Of a stretch of 64,000 nucleotides of DNA, positions 1-10,645 are shown piece by piece (the stretch's first letter is position 1; each line of letters opens with the position of its first letter). Source of the stretch: Moraxella lacunata (lineage in GTDB: Bacteria; Pseudomonadota; Gammaproteobacteria; Pseudomonadales; Moraxellaceae); assembly GCF_900453205.1 (NCBI RefSeq), contig NZ_UGQU01000004.1, forward strand, positions 124,001 to 188,000. The letters run 5' to 3'. Below the pieces are notes generated by a model that was given only the letters and a program-made list of their open reading frames with translations, was not told the DNA's origin and ran no database searches. Both the position numbers and the translations under genes were made by a program.

Positions 1-1
1 C

Positions 2-1495
2 GAAAAAATGGCGGCATTGACCAGCAGTACAGGCACCAATACCGATGAGTTTAAAGAAGAAGTGTCAAATTTTGCACGCATCTTAAAAAACCAGCAAGCA
101 GTCTATGGGCAAGCCTCCCCATCCTTGCAAGCCATCGGTGACACCTATCAGCAGATGGTGGAGCCAGTGATTACCCAACTGACCGACCTAAGCAACCCCA
201 CCATCCAATCCCGTGAATCTGCCCAAGCACTCACTGACCTTGCTACTAAGACCCAAGAGCAACTGTCAAAGATTGACCGTGGCATTATTACCCAAAAAAG
301 CATTCTAATCCCTGCACTTTTGTTGCTACTTAGTGCTCTTGCTTTGGCATTTGCTTTGTATCGTTTACTAAGACAGCAAAACAGTCAAGAATTACGCATT
401 AGTGAAAAAGAAAACATGCGTCAGCGTCAAGAGATGGAAAAAGAAGCGGCACGAGCCAGACAAATCCAAGAAGAAAACGAACGCTCGCAGATGGCGATTT
501 TGCGACTGCTTGATGAATTGGGCGACCTAGCAGAAGGTGACTTGACCGTAAACGCCACTGTATCAGAAGATTTTACGGGGGCGATTGCCGACTCGGTGAA
601 CTTCGCCATCGACCAACTGCGTCAGCTGGTACTTGCCATTAACACCACCGCCGACCGAGTTGCCCAGTCATCACAGCAAACACAGATGACCGCGGTAGAG
701 CTTGCCGAAGCGTCCGAACACCAAGCCCAAGAGATTGCAGGCGTGTCTGCCGCGATTAATGAGATGGCGGTGTCGATTGACCAAGTATCTGCCAACGCTT
801 CAGAGTCTGCCTTGGTTGCCCAGCGTTCGGTTGCCATTGCTCAAAACGGTGCGGACGTGGTACAACGCTCTATTGAGGGCATGAACACCATCCGTAATCA
901 GATTCAAGAAACCTCTAAGCGTATTAAGCGTCTGGGTGAATCGTCTCAGGAGATTGGTGATATCGTTGGATTGATTAACGACATTGCCGACCAAACCAAT
1001 ATTCTGGCCTTGAACGCTGCCATTCAGGCATCGATGGCAGGTGAGGCAGGTCGTGGTTTTGCGGTCGTTGCCGACGAGGTACAGCGACTGGCAGAACGTT
1101 CGGCTGCGGCGACTCGTCAGATTGAGACACTGGTTAAGACCATTCAGGCGGATACCAATGAAGCGGTATCATCGATGGAGTCTACCACTGCAGAAGTTGT
1201 AAAAGGTGCAAAACTTGCCAAAGACGCAGGCGAGGCACTAGACGAGGTACAAACCGTATCGAACACACTGGCAGATTTAATCCAAAACATCTCAAACGCT
1301 GCTCGTCAGCAAGCCACCTCTGCAGGTCATATTTCTAGCACGATGAACATCATTCAAGATATTACCTCGCAAACTTCATCAGGTACGATGGCGACTGCTC
1401 GTTCGGTGGGTCGTCTAAACGAGATGGCGGCAGCCTTGCAAGAGTCAGTATCTGGCTTTAAGCTATCCAACGATGATGTTTTTGCTGACAACTGA
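2..1495 (+). CDS. pilJ: PilJ, type IV pilus methyl-accepting chemotaxis receptor (5' end outside window)
   Basis: Membrane chemoreceptor of the Pil-Chp system that controls twitching motility. The frame is open to the window edge, so the N-terminus is missing (PilJ is usually about 680 residues; about 497 are here). Visible in order: the end of a periplasmic domain, one hydrophobic segment at about nt 301-365, a charged coiled-coil linker (nt 380-500), and a methyl-accepting signalling domain whose hairpin tip carries the [20 protein letters not shown] motif (nt 1010-1070). The MAGEAG form of the tip is typical of PilJ rather than of flagellar receptors, which have ARAGEQG. It ends 8 nt before pilK and is followed by chpA and chpB, so it belongs to the same operon. 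Confidence 0.93.
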   Translation, partial: EKMAALTSSTGTNTDEFKEEVSNFARILKNQQAVYGQASPSLQAIGDTYQQMVEPVITQLTDLSNPTIQSRESAQALTDLATKTQEQLSKIDRGIITQKSILIPALLLLLSALALAFALYRLLRQQNSQELRISEKENMRQRQEMEKEAARARQIQEENERSQMAILRLLDELGDLAEGDLTVNATVSEDFTGAIADSVNFAIDQLRQLVLAINTTADRVAQSSQQTQMTAVELAEASEHQAQEIAGVSAAINEMAVSIDQVSANASESALVAQRSVAIAQNGADVVQRSIEGMNTIRNQIQETSKRIKRLGESSQEIGDIVGLINDIADQTNILALNAAIQASMAGEAGRGFAVVADEVQRLAERSAAATRQIETLVKTIQADTNEAVSSMESTTAEVVKGAKLAKDAGEALDEVQTVSNTLADLIQNISNAARQQATSAGHISSTMNIIQDITSQTSSGTMATARSVGRLNEMAAALQESVSGFKLSNDDVFADN

Positions 1496-1503
1496 TTGTC
1501 AGC

Positions 1504-2386
1504 ATGGGGGGCGTGATGAATTTGCCTTTGTGGCAAGCGTACATAGAGCGAATCTGTGGATTTGTGTTGCCGTCGGTGCAACATAATTGGCTCATTTATG
1601 CCATCACGACCACCGCCCAAAGTCACAACATGAGCATACATGAGCTGTATGATGCTTTGCAACATGATATTGTTGTACCGTCAGAACCATTGCCAGCCTT
1701 GACTCAGTCGCTACTTGATAACTTGCTCATTGCGGAGAGTCGTTTTTTTCGCCATGAGCCGTCTTTGACATTCGTCGGAGAGCTGTACAAATCTTACATT
1801 ACTAAGTGGCATAAGGCAACACCATCGTTTGATGTTCCGTCGATGTTTTCGGTATGGAGTGCAGGATGTTCTACAGGTCAAGAGACGTATTCGTTGGCAA
1901 TGACACTTGACTTGATATCTCGGCAGTTTGTCAGACCTTTGCCGTTTCAGGTCAATGGCTCGGATTTGTCCGTACGCTCGCTGACGTTGGCAAAAAAAGG
2001 CGAGTATACAGGCAGACAAATTAATGAAATCCCTGCCCGTTACCGCTCCCAGCTTCATGCCACGCACGATGGGGTGGGCGTTTTTAATCACCAAAAAATA
2101 TGGCAGGTGGGCATAAAAACTCGGCAACACACCCAATTTTTTTTGGCATAACCTTTTTGCAAAAAAACCGCTTGGCTTACCCAAGCAACAGGTGATTATT
2201 TGTCAAAATGTGCTGATTTATTTTAGAAAATTTGACCAAAGAGACATTTTGGCATATTTTGTGCAGAATTTAGACATTGGCGGTTGTGTTTTGTTCGCTC
2301 CTAATGAAGCCATGTTTTGGCAGCACCCTAATATGAGGCGTGTCGATAACGGTCAGATTAACGCTTGGCAAAAGATAAGCCAATGA
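1504..2386 (+). pseudogene. pilK: PilK, CheR-type protein methyltransferase, split by a frameshift in a T8 tract
   Basis: CheR-family SAM-dependent methyltransferase expected to methylate PilJ. The first frame (1504-2151) gives 215 residues with the SAM-binding segment SVWSAGCSTGQETYSLAM. The second frame (open from 2117, containing 2192-2386) supplies the missing C-terminus, QNVLIYFRKFDQRDILAYF, the normal CheR 'RNVLIYF' block. The switch falls at a run of eight T (2137-2144): removing one T joins the frames smoothly through QFFWHNLFAKKPLGLPKQQV and gives about 293 residues, the usual PilK length. It may be a real inactivation, a phase-variable tract, transcriptional slippage or a sequencing error. 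ATG at 1516 with a G-rich stretch upstream is an alternative start. Confidence 0.85.
2137..2144 (+). repeat. Homopolymeric T8 tract at the pilK frameshift
   Basis: Eight consecutive T lie exactly where the pilK reading frame breaks. Seven T would restore one full-length frame. Such tracts are prone to slippage. Confidence 0.7.
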
Positions 2387-2461
2387 CTGACTTGTACCCA
2401 TGTCAAATGATGATTTAAAAAATGGCACAAGCCAATTAAAGTATTGTTTTAGGATGATAAT

Positions 2462-5400
2462 ATGATTAAGCAGTCCAATGAATTAGTGGCATTAGAATGG
2501 CTGATTGACCCGTTAAACCAAGAATTTCAAGCATTGCACGCCCATGCAGCCCCGTCAGCATCTGAGATGTTGGCTTATTTTGCTCGCCAATATGGTGTTA
2601 TTGGCAATGTGCTTGTCATGGCAAATCTGCCTGAGTTTACCAAACTTGCCAAAACCATCGGTGAGACTGCTGAGCATTTTGCAAAAACGGGCAACCCTGC
2701 GGTTTTGGCACCAAAAATCATCTACGCCAGCCATCTGTTGCAACATGAGATGAATCGCTATGCCACCACAGGTTTTTTGCGACGTCCTTTACTAAATTCA
2801 CGCATTTATTATCTTAACTTGGTAGGGGCTCATGTGGGCGGCAAGATAGACAAACAAAGCATCTTGCAGTCGGTGGTTCATGAACGGTTTAGCGAGCAAA
2901 TAGACCTAAAAGTGGTGCAGTCAAGCACGTTGGATGACAAAAGCTATCAAGAGATTAATCAGGCGTGGCGGGCGTTGGCAGGACAGCTTATTCAAAGCGG
3001 GGTCAATGGCGAGCAACTGACCAAACTGCGTAATCTTAGCACGCATTTGGCAGGAGCGGCGGTGGAGCCTGTGCTACAAAAGCTATGGCTCATCACGGTA
3101 CTATGGCTTGAAAACATCGCATTAAACACCAAGCCGTTGCCATCTTATTATGCGCATATCTTGGGCGAACTTGATCGTGTGATTGCTTTTCAAAAGGCAG
3201 GCATTGCCCCAGAGCTTGAAGCAAGTATTTGGCTTGAAAATGTTATTGCTGATATTTATGTAGTACTTGCTAATCTAGACGTGTTAAATGAGCAAGCTCA
3301 AAACCTCTTAAAGCATCTCAATGAGATTTTGGCAGACGACCAAGCTTTCTTTCCCCATGTATTGGCGACCGTGGAGGGGCTGGTATTTTCGTTGGCGGAC
3401 AACAAGATTAAGATGGATGTGCTACACGCCTTGCAAGAGCAACTGTCAGCACGTGGTTGGTCTTTCTATGCCCGTTATGTGGAACAAATCATTAGTGATG
3501 CAACCACCGCCCAAAGCAGTGATGAGATGTTTGCCCAAATGCAGTGGCAACTCAACACTCAGCTCCAAGATTTGTATACTGCCATCGCCAGTACCGCCGA
3601 GGTTATCAACACCAAAGGCGGTCGTCATGATGACATTGTTGCCAATGAGCGAGATGTGCTTCGTGAAGTTCGTATCTTAATAGAAGAAGTCAAAGATAAG
3701 TTCTCAGATTACCTAAACCATAAACAAGCCGATAAACTGCCATCATCTAAGAATTTTGAGTTACTGGTTAAAAACTTTAATGACCTAGGGTTGTTTGATG
3801 CGGCGACAGTGGCAACAAAAATTGCGGGGGTATTTACCCTGCTCCAAGAAAAATCACCAAATCATATCCCATGGCAAATCGCTCATAAGACTGCCGAGTG
3901 TTTGTCCTTGTTTGAGATGTTCCTTGATAATTTGGCACAACAAGTATTTGACCATGCTCTACTCACCCGAACAGAAGAATGCACCGATGATGCTCAAAGA
4001 CTACTGCTTGATGCCAATCTAAGCGAGCCTGAACTGTATGATGTGGAGATGGCACGTCACTCTGCTCATCAGCATGCCACGGTTTATGATGACGCAGGCG
4101 AACACGTCCCCACTTTGCCATCACAAACAAACCTTGACGACGCTCAAGGTGGCATCCAAGATGTTTTGGATACAGACACAAATACAAATGTGGATTTGGG
4201 ATTGGGTATTGATGTCAATCTAGGTGTTAATGATGGGCAAGACGGCGAAGCAGAAGATGGGCGAGAACTGGCTCATGATGTCGTCTTTGAAAGTCAGATG
4301 GTGGAGCCGTCTGTGCAAAAAAATGCCCAAGATGAAAATCAAACCGAGCAGGTTATTGATGATTTTGAGTTAGATGGTACATTGACCATCGATGAGTTGC
4401 CAGCGGATGACATGTCTTTGGATGATGCCAAAGCAGAGAATGATGTTGATGTTATTGACGTTAGCATTGATGGCATGCATGATAAGACTTTGGATGAGAT
4501 TGGTTTAGACATTCATGATGCTCATAAGACAGCCACCATAACACCTGATGAGAGTACTAATATCAGTCATCAAGTCGCCCAAGACAACCAAATCAGCCAA
4601 GATGATTTTGATGATTTGTTTGATGATACGCTTACCTTTGATGATAATTTTGGTGTTGATGACATCAAAACACCCACAAAGAGTGAAACAGTCGACTTTG
4701 ATGTGGCAGATGACGAGCTGTTTGATGATATTTTTGTTGATGAACCAGTTTTGGCAGTCGGTCAAGTAGGCGACCAAAGCCAAAATCCACGCTTAGATGA
4801 TGACCCAGTCCAAGATGAGCCACAAATCATCAATCATTTACCTGATGAAGATATTGAGTTGGATTTATTTGATGACAGTATTGCATTGACCTTGGATGAT
4901 GAGAAGCTTGACGACGATGAGCTTATGGTGGATGAGTTGCCCGACCAAGAGTCTCACACGGCAGAAGATGGTGTGTATGCAACCCAAAAAGAAGATGAGA
5001 TTTTATTGTCTGATTATGTCAATGAAGGCACGGTGGATAATGTTGTACCAAGTCTTGCAAGTAGTGAGTTATTGACTGATGAGCTACCTGAAAATGGCAC
5101 CAACGAAGATGAGATGGTTGTCGATGGTGTAGATGTTGCTCAAGCCGACAATAGCCAAGATTTGCCAGATCAAGATGTGTTTGATGAAGTTGTCTTTGAT
5201 GATGAGATGATTGGCGAAGCTGATGTTATTTTTGACGATATAGATGATGCAGATGATACGAATAATATCAATATTGCTGATATTGCCGATGAAAAACTTG
5301 CCCAAAAAGAGTCTGATGAGCAAGTGGCAGTTCTTGGTGAGACAAAACAAGACGTAGCAGAGGGGCAGGCTACAGATGGTCTAAGTGAGGTTTATCTTGC

Positions 5401-8400
5401 TGCCAAAGCAAGCCTAAAAGAAGATGATTTTAGCCATGATGAAGAATTCCGTGAGATTTTCATTGAAGAAGTCGATGAAGTCATGGAAGAGATGCACACG
5501 CACCTACCAAAATGGCAAGCTGACCCCCAAAATCTCAAACCTTTAAAAGACATTCGCCGTAATTGGCACACCCTAAAAGGCTCAGGGCGTATGGTTGGGG
5601 CGTTTCAAGTGGGTGAGACTGCTTGGGCAATTGAAAATATGCTTAACCGTGTTCTAGACGAGACGGTCAAAGTCAGCCCTGATGTGGTGGCCATCGTTAG
5701 TGAGACTGCCGAAATTATCCCTGTTATGGTGCAGGACTTTGCAAGCAGTCAGCCCCCGAGCGTGGATAATGCACTGGTAGTCATGCGTGCCAATAATATC
5801 TTGGCGGGCAGACCCATGGATGAAGGCAGACCTGACCTAGCAGGCGAGAGCATAGAAGATGAGGTGCAAGACGAACCACTAGTAGAGCCAGTAGAGACAG
5901 ACGAGTTGGTCAGTGATGATGTGGCAGATGACAACATCATGATTGGCGAGAATGACGATGAGCCTATTGGTGATGAGTTGGCAGATGCTGATGAGATTGA
6001 GAGCGTGTCTGAGGAGGTTGTTGATGATACCACCAATGATGAGCAAGACCAAACAGCGGACATGCCTGCGGTACTATTGCCATTTATCGAGACTGCCAAA
6101 GCAACCACGCATGAGCCGATGGAGGTCGATGAAGACATTCGCGAGATTTATATCGAAGAGGCAGGCGAGGTCTTAGAGACCATCATTCCGCTTTTTGATA
6201 AATACCAAAGCAGTCCTGACAAAGGCACGCTGACTGACATCCGCCGTGGTTTTCATACACTAAAAGGCTCAGGGCGTATGGTTGGGGCGTATGAGCTTGG
6301 CGAGCTGGCTTGGTCGATTGAGAACATGCTAAACCGTGTCCTAGATGAGACCGTGCCGATGGATGATGGCATGCAGACCCTCATCGGTGACGTGTTGGGC
6401 GAGTTTGGTGCGTTGGTGTCCATCTTTGAATCCAAATCAGACGATTACCCTGCCAAGATAAAACTGTGGGAGGCGGTCGCTCATGCTTATAGCAAAGGGC
6501 ATGGTAAGGAGTTTGACTATCGCACATTGGATGCAGCTGATGGGTTGGACAAAAACGCCGATATACAAAATGCCAATACAGAAGACGGTGATGATATTGA
6601 CAGTGTTGCCGATAATGGCGCTTTGCAGTCATTAGATGATGGAGTATTGGTGTCTGAGCCTGTTTTGGTGGAGTCATCAGTAGAAGGTGAGTTAAATCAA
6701 GACGTCATCAATGACAAAACCACTGAACAAACAGACCGCACCCAAGATGATGAGACTGACAAGAAGACTAAGCCCACTCACGAAGCACTTAGTTTGGTGG
6801 AGCAGGCAGGTCAGATCATGTCTAACACCACGCCAAGCAGTCCTGTAGATGATGAAGAGGATATGCTGTGCCAAATCTTTATCGAAGAAGCCAGAGAATT
6901 ATTGGCGGAGGTGACAATATTTTTAAATGCACATGAAGCAGATGCTCAGACACCCGTGGACAATAAGGTGGTGCGTGCATTTCACACCTTGCGTGGAGCA
7001 TCAGGCTTGGCACCACTGGTGGCAGTGGGTGAGGTGGGTGCTATTATTGAGCGTGGTTTGCAAAGTTTGCAACATCATGATGCACCGATGGGTGATAAAC
7101 ACAAACAAGCACTCAAAAATGCAGTGGCATTTATTGATGGCTATCTTGATGCCTACAACCAAACCGATGGCGGTCTTATCACCGCCCAAGAGTTGGGGGA
7201 ATTGGCTGAGGATAAGCAAGAAATTGAAGAGTTGATGCTTGATGAGACTAATGTTTATCATGTAGAGAGTCTGATTGATGGGATTGATGAGCTGCTTGAT
7301 GCTGAGCTTGAATTGGAGGGCATGAGTGTCAAAGAACAAAATGTGATTTGTGATTATGCCAAAACACAGCTTGCTCAGATTGACATGCTTTTAGCACGTA
7401 CGCAAGATTTGCTAAAATTTCAAAGCCTGCTTGCGTCCTTAAAGCCTGCCTATGAACTGATGGCAGAGCATGCCGAACAAGCCAAAGATGACAGTTTTAT
7501 TGACGCCTTGCTTGCGGTTCATCATGAGCTCATTGGGCTCTTTGACGCCATGGCAGGTAGCATGGCGTTAACGGTGGATAAATCAATTCTAAATAACCTA
7601 AGTATCATCACGTTAGAGCGAGAGAATTATTATCAAGAGCTTGGCAATACTCTAAAAGAGCAGTCTAAGATTAAAGAGGATGCCGATTCATCTAAGGCAT
7701 CAATTGATGAGGGGGTATCACAGTCTGATTCTCAAGCACCTATTCGTTTAGAGATGATTGCCACAGATGATGAGCTGTTAGAAATCTTTTTAGATGAGGC
7801 GTTGGAGCTTGATGCTGAGGTGACTGAAGTTTTCGGTCAATGGCGAGATGATAAGGAAAATCTTGACCATCTAAAAACCCTGCAAAGACATTTGCACACC
7901 ATAAAGGGTGGAGCGAGACTGGCAGGTATTAGCAGTATTGGTGATCTAACTCACGAAGCAGAGAGTGTATACGAACGCTTTACCAATAAACAAATGACCG
8001 TCACCGACCCGTGGGTTCGCACCATGCAACGTGTGCAGGATGTATTATCCTTGCAGCTAGATGCGGTTAAAAATACCAAGCAGTCTTTCTTTGCAGATAA
8101 TACCATTGCTGATTTACAGGCTTATTTATCCGCAGGAGAAGTGCCAGAGGGGGCTGTGATTGCCATTCCTGTGCTTGATGCCAAAAAAGAAGAGAGTGCA
8201 TCTGCCCAGCCTGCCACACCTGAGCTTGATGAAGAAGCCAGATACCAAAGTTTTATTAAAGACTCTTGGCAGGGCAACTTGCCTGACAAAGACATCTTGG
8301 GTGTATTCTTAGAAGAAGCTAAAGAGCTTGCTGAGAGCAGTAGTGAGAACTTTGCGGCATTTCGTAATAACACATCGGACGTGGCAAGTTTGCAAGCATT

Positions 8401-10615
8401 GCAACGTAAGCTACACACCATCAAAGGTGGAGCAAGAATGGTCTCTGCCAATGGCGTGGCTGACCTCGCTCACGAGATGGAAACGGTCTATGAGGACTTG
8501 GGTAACCGCCGTCTGCCTGCAACACGTATGGTGGCAAATCTACTCTTTGCCTGTCATGATTGGATCACATCAGCGGTTGGGCTGCTAGAACATAACTACA
8601 ACCCACCTCGCCCTACGCCGTTAGTAGATGCTTTGCACCGTTTCATCAAAAACCCCAATGACCTAAACGAAGTGCCTGTGGTGTCGCTTGAGAATGAAAT
8701 TGATTTCATCAATGAATATCAAGCCTTCTTGGCAGAATCAAAAAATACCCGTGATATCAGCCGCATGCCACCCATGAAAGGTGTGTTTGGAGAAAGTGTG
8801 GACAGTAGCAGTAACAATGAGATGATTCGTATCTCAGCCCCACTGCTTGAACGCATGATTAACTTGTCAGGCGAGGCGGCGATTAACCGTGCTCGTATTG
8901 ACATGAACCTTGCTAGTATCACAGACAGTATCGAGGAGATGGGGGTTACGGTTCAGCGTCTGTTTGACCAGCTACGTCGCATGGATATTGAACTAGAAGA
9001 GCAGATTCTGGCACAGATTGATGATGGTACGTTTGATGAAGATTTTGACCCCTTGGAGATGGACCAGTATTCGTCACTTAACCAGTTGTCCAAATCACTC
9101 TCGGAGTCAGCATCAGACTTGCTAGACATTAAAGCGACCATGCTAGATAAGACCCGTGATGGTGAGAATTTGCTATTGCAACTGTCACGTACCCAAGCGG
9201 ACTTACAAGACAGTCTGATGAATTCACGGATGGTGCCATTTTCACGACTGACCCCACGCCTCCAACGCATTGTGCGTCAAACCGCAAGCGAGCTTGGCAA
9301 GAACGTGGAGCTGACGGTAATTAACGCCGATGATGAGATGGACAGAAGTATTCTTGACCGCATTACATCACCGCTAGAACACATGCTTCGTAATGCTGTT
9401 GATCATGGTGTTGAAATGCCTGCTAAGCGTAGTGAGCTTGGCAAACCATTAACAGGTCATATCACGTTAGAGGTGCTACGTGAAGGGGGTGAGATGGTTA
9501 TCTTGCTGTCTGATGATGGGGTAGGCGTGAACGTAGAGGCGGTGCGTAATAAAGCCATCAGTCAAGGACTGATTCACCCCGACGAACAGCTTGCTGATAA
9601 CGACATCATGCAGTATATCTTTAATGCAGGTCTGTCCACCACAAACAAAGTAACCCAAATCTCAGGTCGTGGCGTGGGTATGGATGTGGTGCGTACAGAG
9701 ATTCGTCAATTGGGTGGTTCGGTGTCAGTGGAGTCGGAGTTTGGTAGGGGCTCTCGTTTTATCATCCGTGTGCCATTGACAGTATCTGTGTCAGATGCAC
9801 TCATCGTGCGTGTGGCTGACCGCCAATACGCCATCCCGCTGGTGCAGATTGAGCGTGTGGTGCAGATGAATGCCACAGAACTATTAACCTATCATCAATC
9901 GGGCAATAACACCATCAAGATTGATAATAAAAACTATCGTTTGCGTTATCTTAATGAAATCTTAACAGGCAATTATTTTAATGAGATTGTCTCGGGAGTG
10001 AGTTTGCCTGTGATTATCATCAAAACTCAGACAGGGCAAGCCCTTGCTTTGCAGGTAGATGAGATTGTGGGTTCTCGTATTGAGATTGTGGTCAAGCCAT
10101 TAGGTCGTCAGCTTTCTAACCTATCGGGAATCTCGGCGGCGACCATCATGGGTGATGGCTCGGTCATGCTCATTCTTGATCTGTTGGCACTCATGCGTAC
10201 CGCTCAGGCGAAACGAGAAAACAAAGAGGTGGAACCTGTCGTCAGCCGTCGCCATCTCATCATGGTGGTGGACGATTCTGTAACGGTACGCAAGGTAACA
10301 TCTCGTTTCTTAGAACGTCAAGGTTTTGAGGTTATCGTTGCCAAAGACGGTGTGGATGCCATTGAGATTTTACAAGACAACATGCCCGATTTGATGCTAC
10401 TTGACATTGAGATGCCACGCATGGATGGTTTTGAGGTCGCAACGCAGGTACGTCACAGTCCCCGTTTGAGTCATTTGCCAATCATCATGATTACATCACG
10501 AACGGGCGAAAAGCATCGAGACCGTGCCTTCGAGATTGGTGTTAATGACTACATGGGTAAGCCGTTCCAAGAGGTGGAGCTTTTGGAACGTATTGGCAAA
10601 CTGCTAAACATTTAG
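2462..10615 (+). CDS. chpA: ChpA, giant hybrid chemotaxis histidine kinase/response regulator
   Basis: CheA-like kinase of the Pil-Chp system, 2717 residues (Pseudomonas ChpA is about 2470). The N-terminal ~500 residues are helical and resemble FimL/ChpA N-termini. Residues about 530-980 are a very acidic, Asp/Asn-rich linker. Five phosphotransfer domains carry a candidate His: H1036 and H1265 (both HTLKGSGRMVGA), H1508 (HTLRGAS), H1812 (HTIKGGARLAG) and H1985 (HTIKGGARMVS). Then come a dimerisation segment, a HATPase domain (LRNAVDHGVE, DDGVGV, GRGVGMDVV), a CheW-like domain and a C-terminal receiver (VDDSVTVRK, phospho-acceptor Asp about 2648, then a GKPF-like Lys). AGGA lies 8 nt before the ATG. 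It follows pilK and precedes chpB. Confidence 0.95.
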   Translation: MIKQSNELVALEWLIDPLNQEFQALHAHAAPSASEMLAYFARQYGVIGNVLVMANLPEFTKLAKTIGETAEHFAKTGNPAVLAPKIIYASHLLQHEMNRYATTGFLRRPLLNSRIYYLNLVGAHVGGKIDKQSILQSVVHERFSEQIDLKVVQSSTLDDKSYQEINQAWRALAGQLIQSGVNGEQLTKLRNLSTHLAGAAVEPVLQKLWLITVLWLENIALNTKPLPSYYAHILGELDRVIAFQKAGIAPELEASIWLENVIADIYVVLANLDVLNEQAQNLLKHLNEILADDQAFFPHVLATVEGLVFSLADNKIKMDVLHALQEQLSARGWSFYARYVEQIISDATTAQSSDEMFAQMQWQLNTQLQDLYTAIASTAEVINTKGGRHDDIVANERDVLREVRILIEEVKDKFSDYLNHKQADKLPSSKNFELLVKNFNDLGLFDAATVATKIAGVFTLLQEKSPNHIPWQIAHKTAECLSLFEMFLDNLAQQVFDHALLTRTEECTDDAQRLLLDANLSEPELYDVEMARHSAHQHATVYDDAGEHVPTLPSQTNLDDAQGGIQDVLDTDTNTNVDLGLGIDVNLGVNDGQDGEAEDGRELAHDVVFESQMVEPSVQKNAQDENQTEQVIDDFELDGTLTIDELPADDMSLDDAKAENDVDVIDVSIDGMHDKTLDEIGLDIHDAHKTATITPDESTNISHQVAQDNQISQDDFDDLFDDTLTFDDNFGVDDIKTPTKSETVDFDVADDELFDDIFVDEPVLAVGQVGDQSQNPRLDDDPVQDEPQIINHLPDEDIELDLFDDSIALTLDDEKLDDDELMVDELPDQESHTAEDGVYATQKEDEILLSDYVNEGTVDNVVPSLASSELLTDELPENGTNEDEMVVDGVDVAQADNSQDLPDQDVFDEVVFDDEMIGEADVIFDDIDDADDTNNINIADIADEKLAQKESDEQVAVLGETKQDVAEGQATDGLSEVYLAAKASLKEDDFSHDEEFREIFIEEVDEVMEEMHTHLPKWQADPQNLKPLKDIRRNWHTLKGSGRMVGAFQVGETAWAIENMLNRVLDETVKVSPDVVAIVSETAEIIPVMVQDFASSQPPSVDNALVVMRANNILAGRPMDEGRPDLAGESIEDEVQDEPLVEPVETDELVSDDVADDNIMIGENDDEPIGDELADADEIESVSEEVVDDTTNDEQDQTADMPAVLLPFIETAKATTHEPMEVDEDIREIYIEEAGEVLETIIPLFDKYQSSPDKGTLTDIRRGFHTLKGSGRMVGAYELGELAWSIENMLNRVLDETVPMDDGMQTLIGDVLGEFGALVSIFESKSDDYPAKIKLWEAVAHAYSKGHGKEFDYRTLDAADGLDKNADIQNANTEDGDDIDSVADNGALQSLDDGVLVSEPVLVESSVEGELNQDVINDKTTEQTDRTQDDETDKKTKPTHEALSLVEQAGQIMSNTTPSSPVDDEEDMLCQIFIEEARELLAEVTIFLNAHEADAQTPVDNKVVRAFHTLRGASGLAPLVAVGEVGAIIERGLQSLQHHDAPMGDKHKQALKNAVAFIDGYLDAYNQTDGGLITAQELGELAEDKQEIEELMLDETNVYHVESLIDGIDELLDAELELEGMSVKEQNVICDYAKTQLAQIDMLLARTQDLLKFQSLLASLKPAYELMAEHAEQAKDDSFIDALLAVHHELIGLFDAMAGSMALTVDKSILNNLSIITLERENYYQELGNTLKEQSKIKEDADSSKASIDEGVSQSDSQAPIRLEMIATDDELLEIFLDEALELDAEVTEVFGQWRDDKENLDHLKTLQRHLHTIKGGARLAGISSIGDLTHEAESVYERFTNKQMTVTDPWVRTMQRVQDVLSLQLDAVKNTKQSFFADNTIADLQAYLSAGEVPEGAVIAIPVLDAKKEESASAQPATPELDEEARYQSFIKDSWQGNLPDKDILGVFLEEAKELAESSSENFAAFRNNTSDVASLQALQRKLHTIKGGARMVSANGVADLAHEMETVYEDLGNRRLPATRMVANLLFACHDWITSAVGLLEHNYNPPRPTPLVDALHRFIKNPNDLNEVPVVSLENEIDFINEYQAFLAESKNTRDISRMPPMKGVFGESVDSSSNNEMIRISAPLLERMINLSGEAAINRARIDMNLASITDSIEEMGVTVQRLFDQLRRMDIELEEQILAQIDDGTFDEDFDPLEMDQYSSLNQLSKSLSESASDLLDIKATMLDKTRDGENLLLQLSRTQADLQDSLMNSRMVPFSRLTPRLQRIVRQTASELGKNVELTVINADDEMDRSILDRITSPLEHMLRNAVDHGVEMPAKRSELGKPLTGHITLEVLREGGEMVILLSDDGVGVNVEAVRNKAISQGLIHPDEQLADNDIMQYIFNAGLSTTNKVTQISGRGVGMDVVRTEIRQLGGSVSVESEFGRGSRFIIRVPLTVSVSDALIVRVADRQYAIPLVQIERVVQMNATELLTYHQSGNNTIKIDNKNYRLRYLNEILTGNYFNEIVSGVSLPVIIIKTQTGQALALQVDEIVGSRIEIVVKPLGRQLSNLSGISAATIMGDGSVMLILDLLALMRTAQAKRENKEVEPVVSRRHLIMVVDDSVTVRKVTSRFLERQGFEVIVAKDGVDAIEILQDNMPDLMLLDIEMPRMDGFEVATQVRHSPRLSHLPIIMITSRTGEKHRDRAFEIGVNDYMGKPFQEVELLERIGKLLNI

Positions 10616-10645
10616 CGGTTCGTTCATGAAAGATGATGGTGGGCG

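Noticed and set aside
5749-6138. 129-residue minus-strand frame within chpA
   Set aside because: Ser-rich shadow of the acidic Asp/Glu coding sequence.
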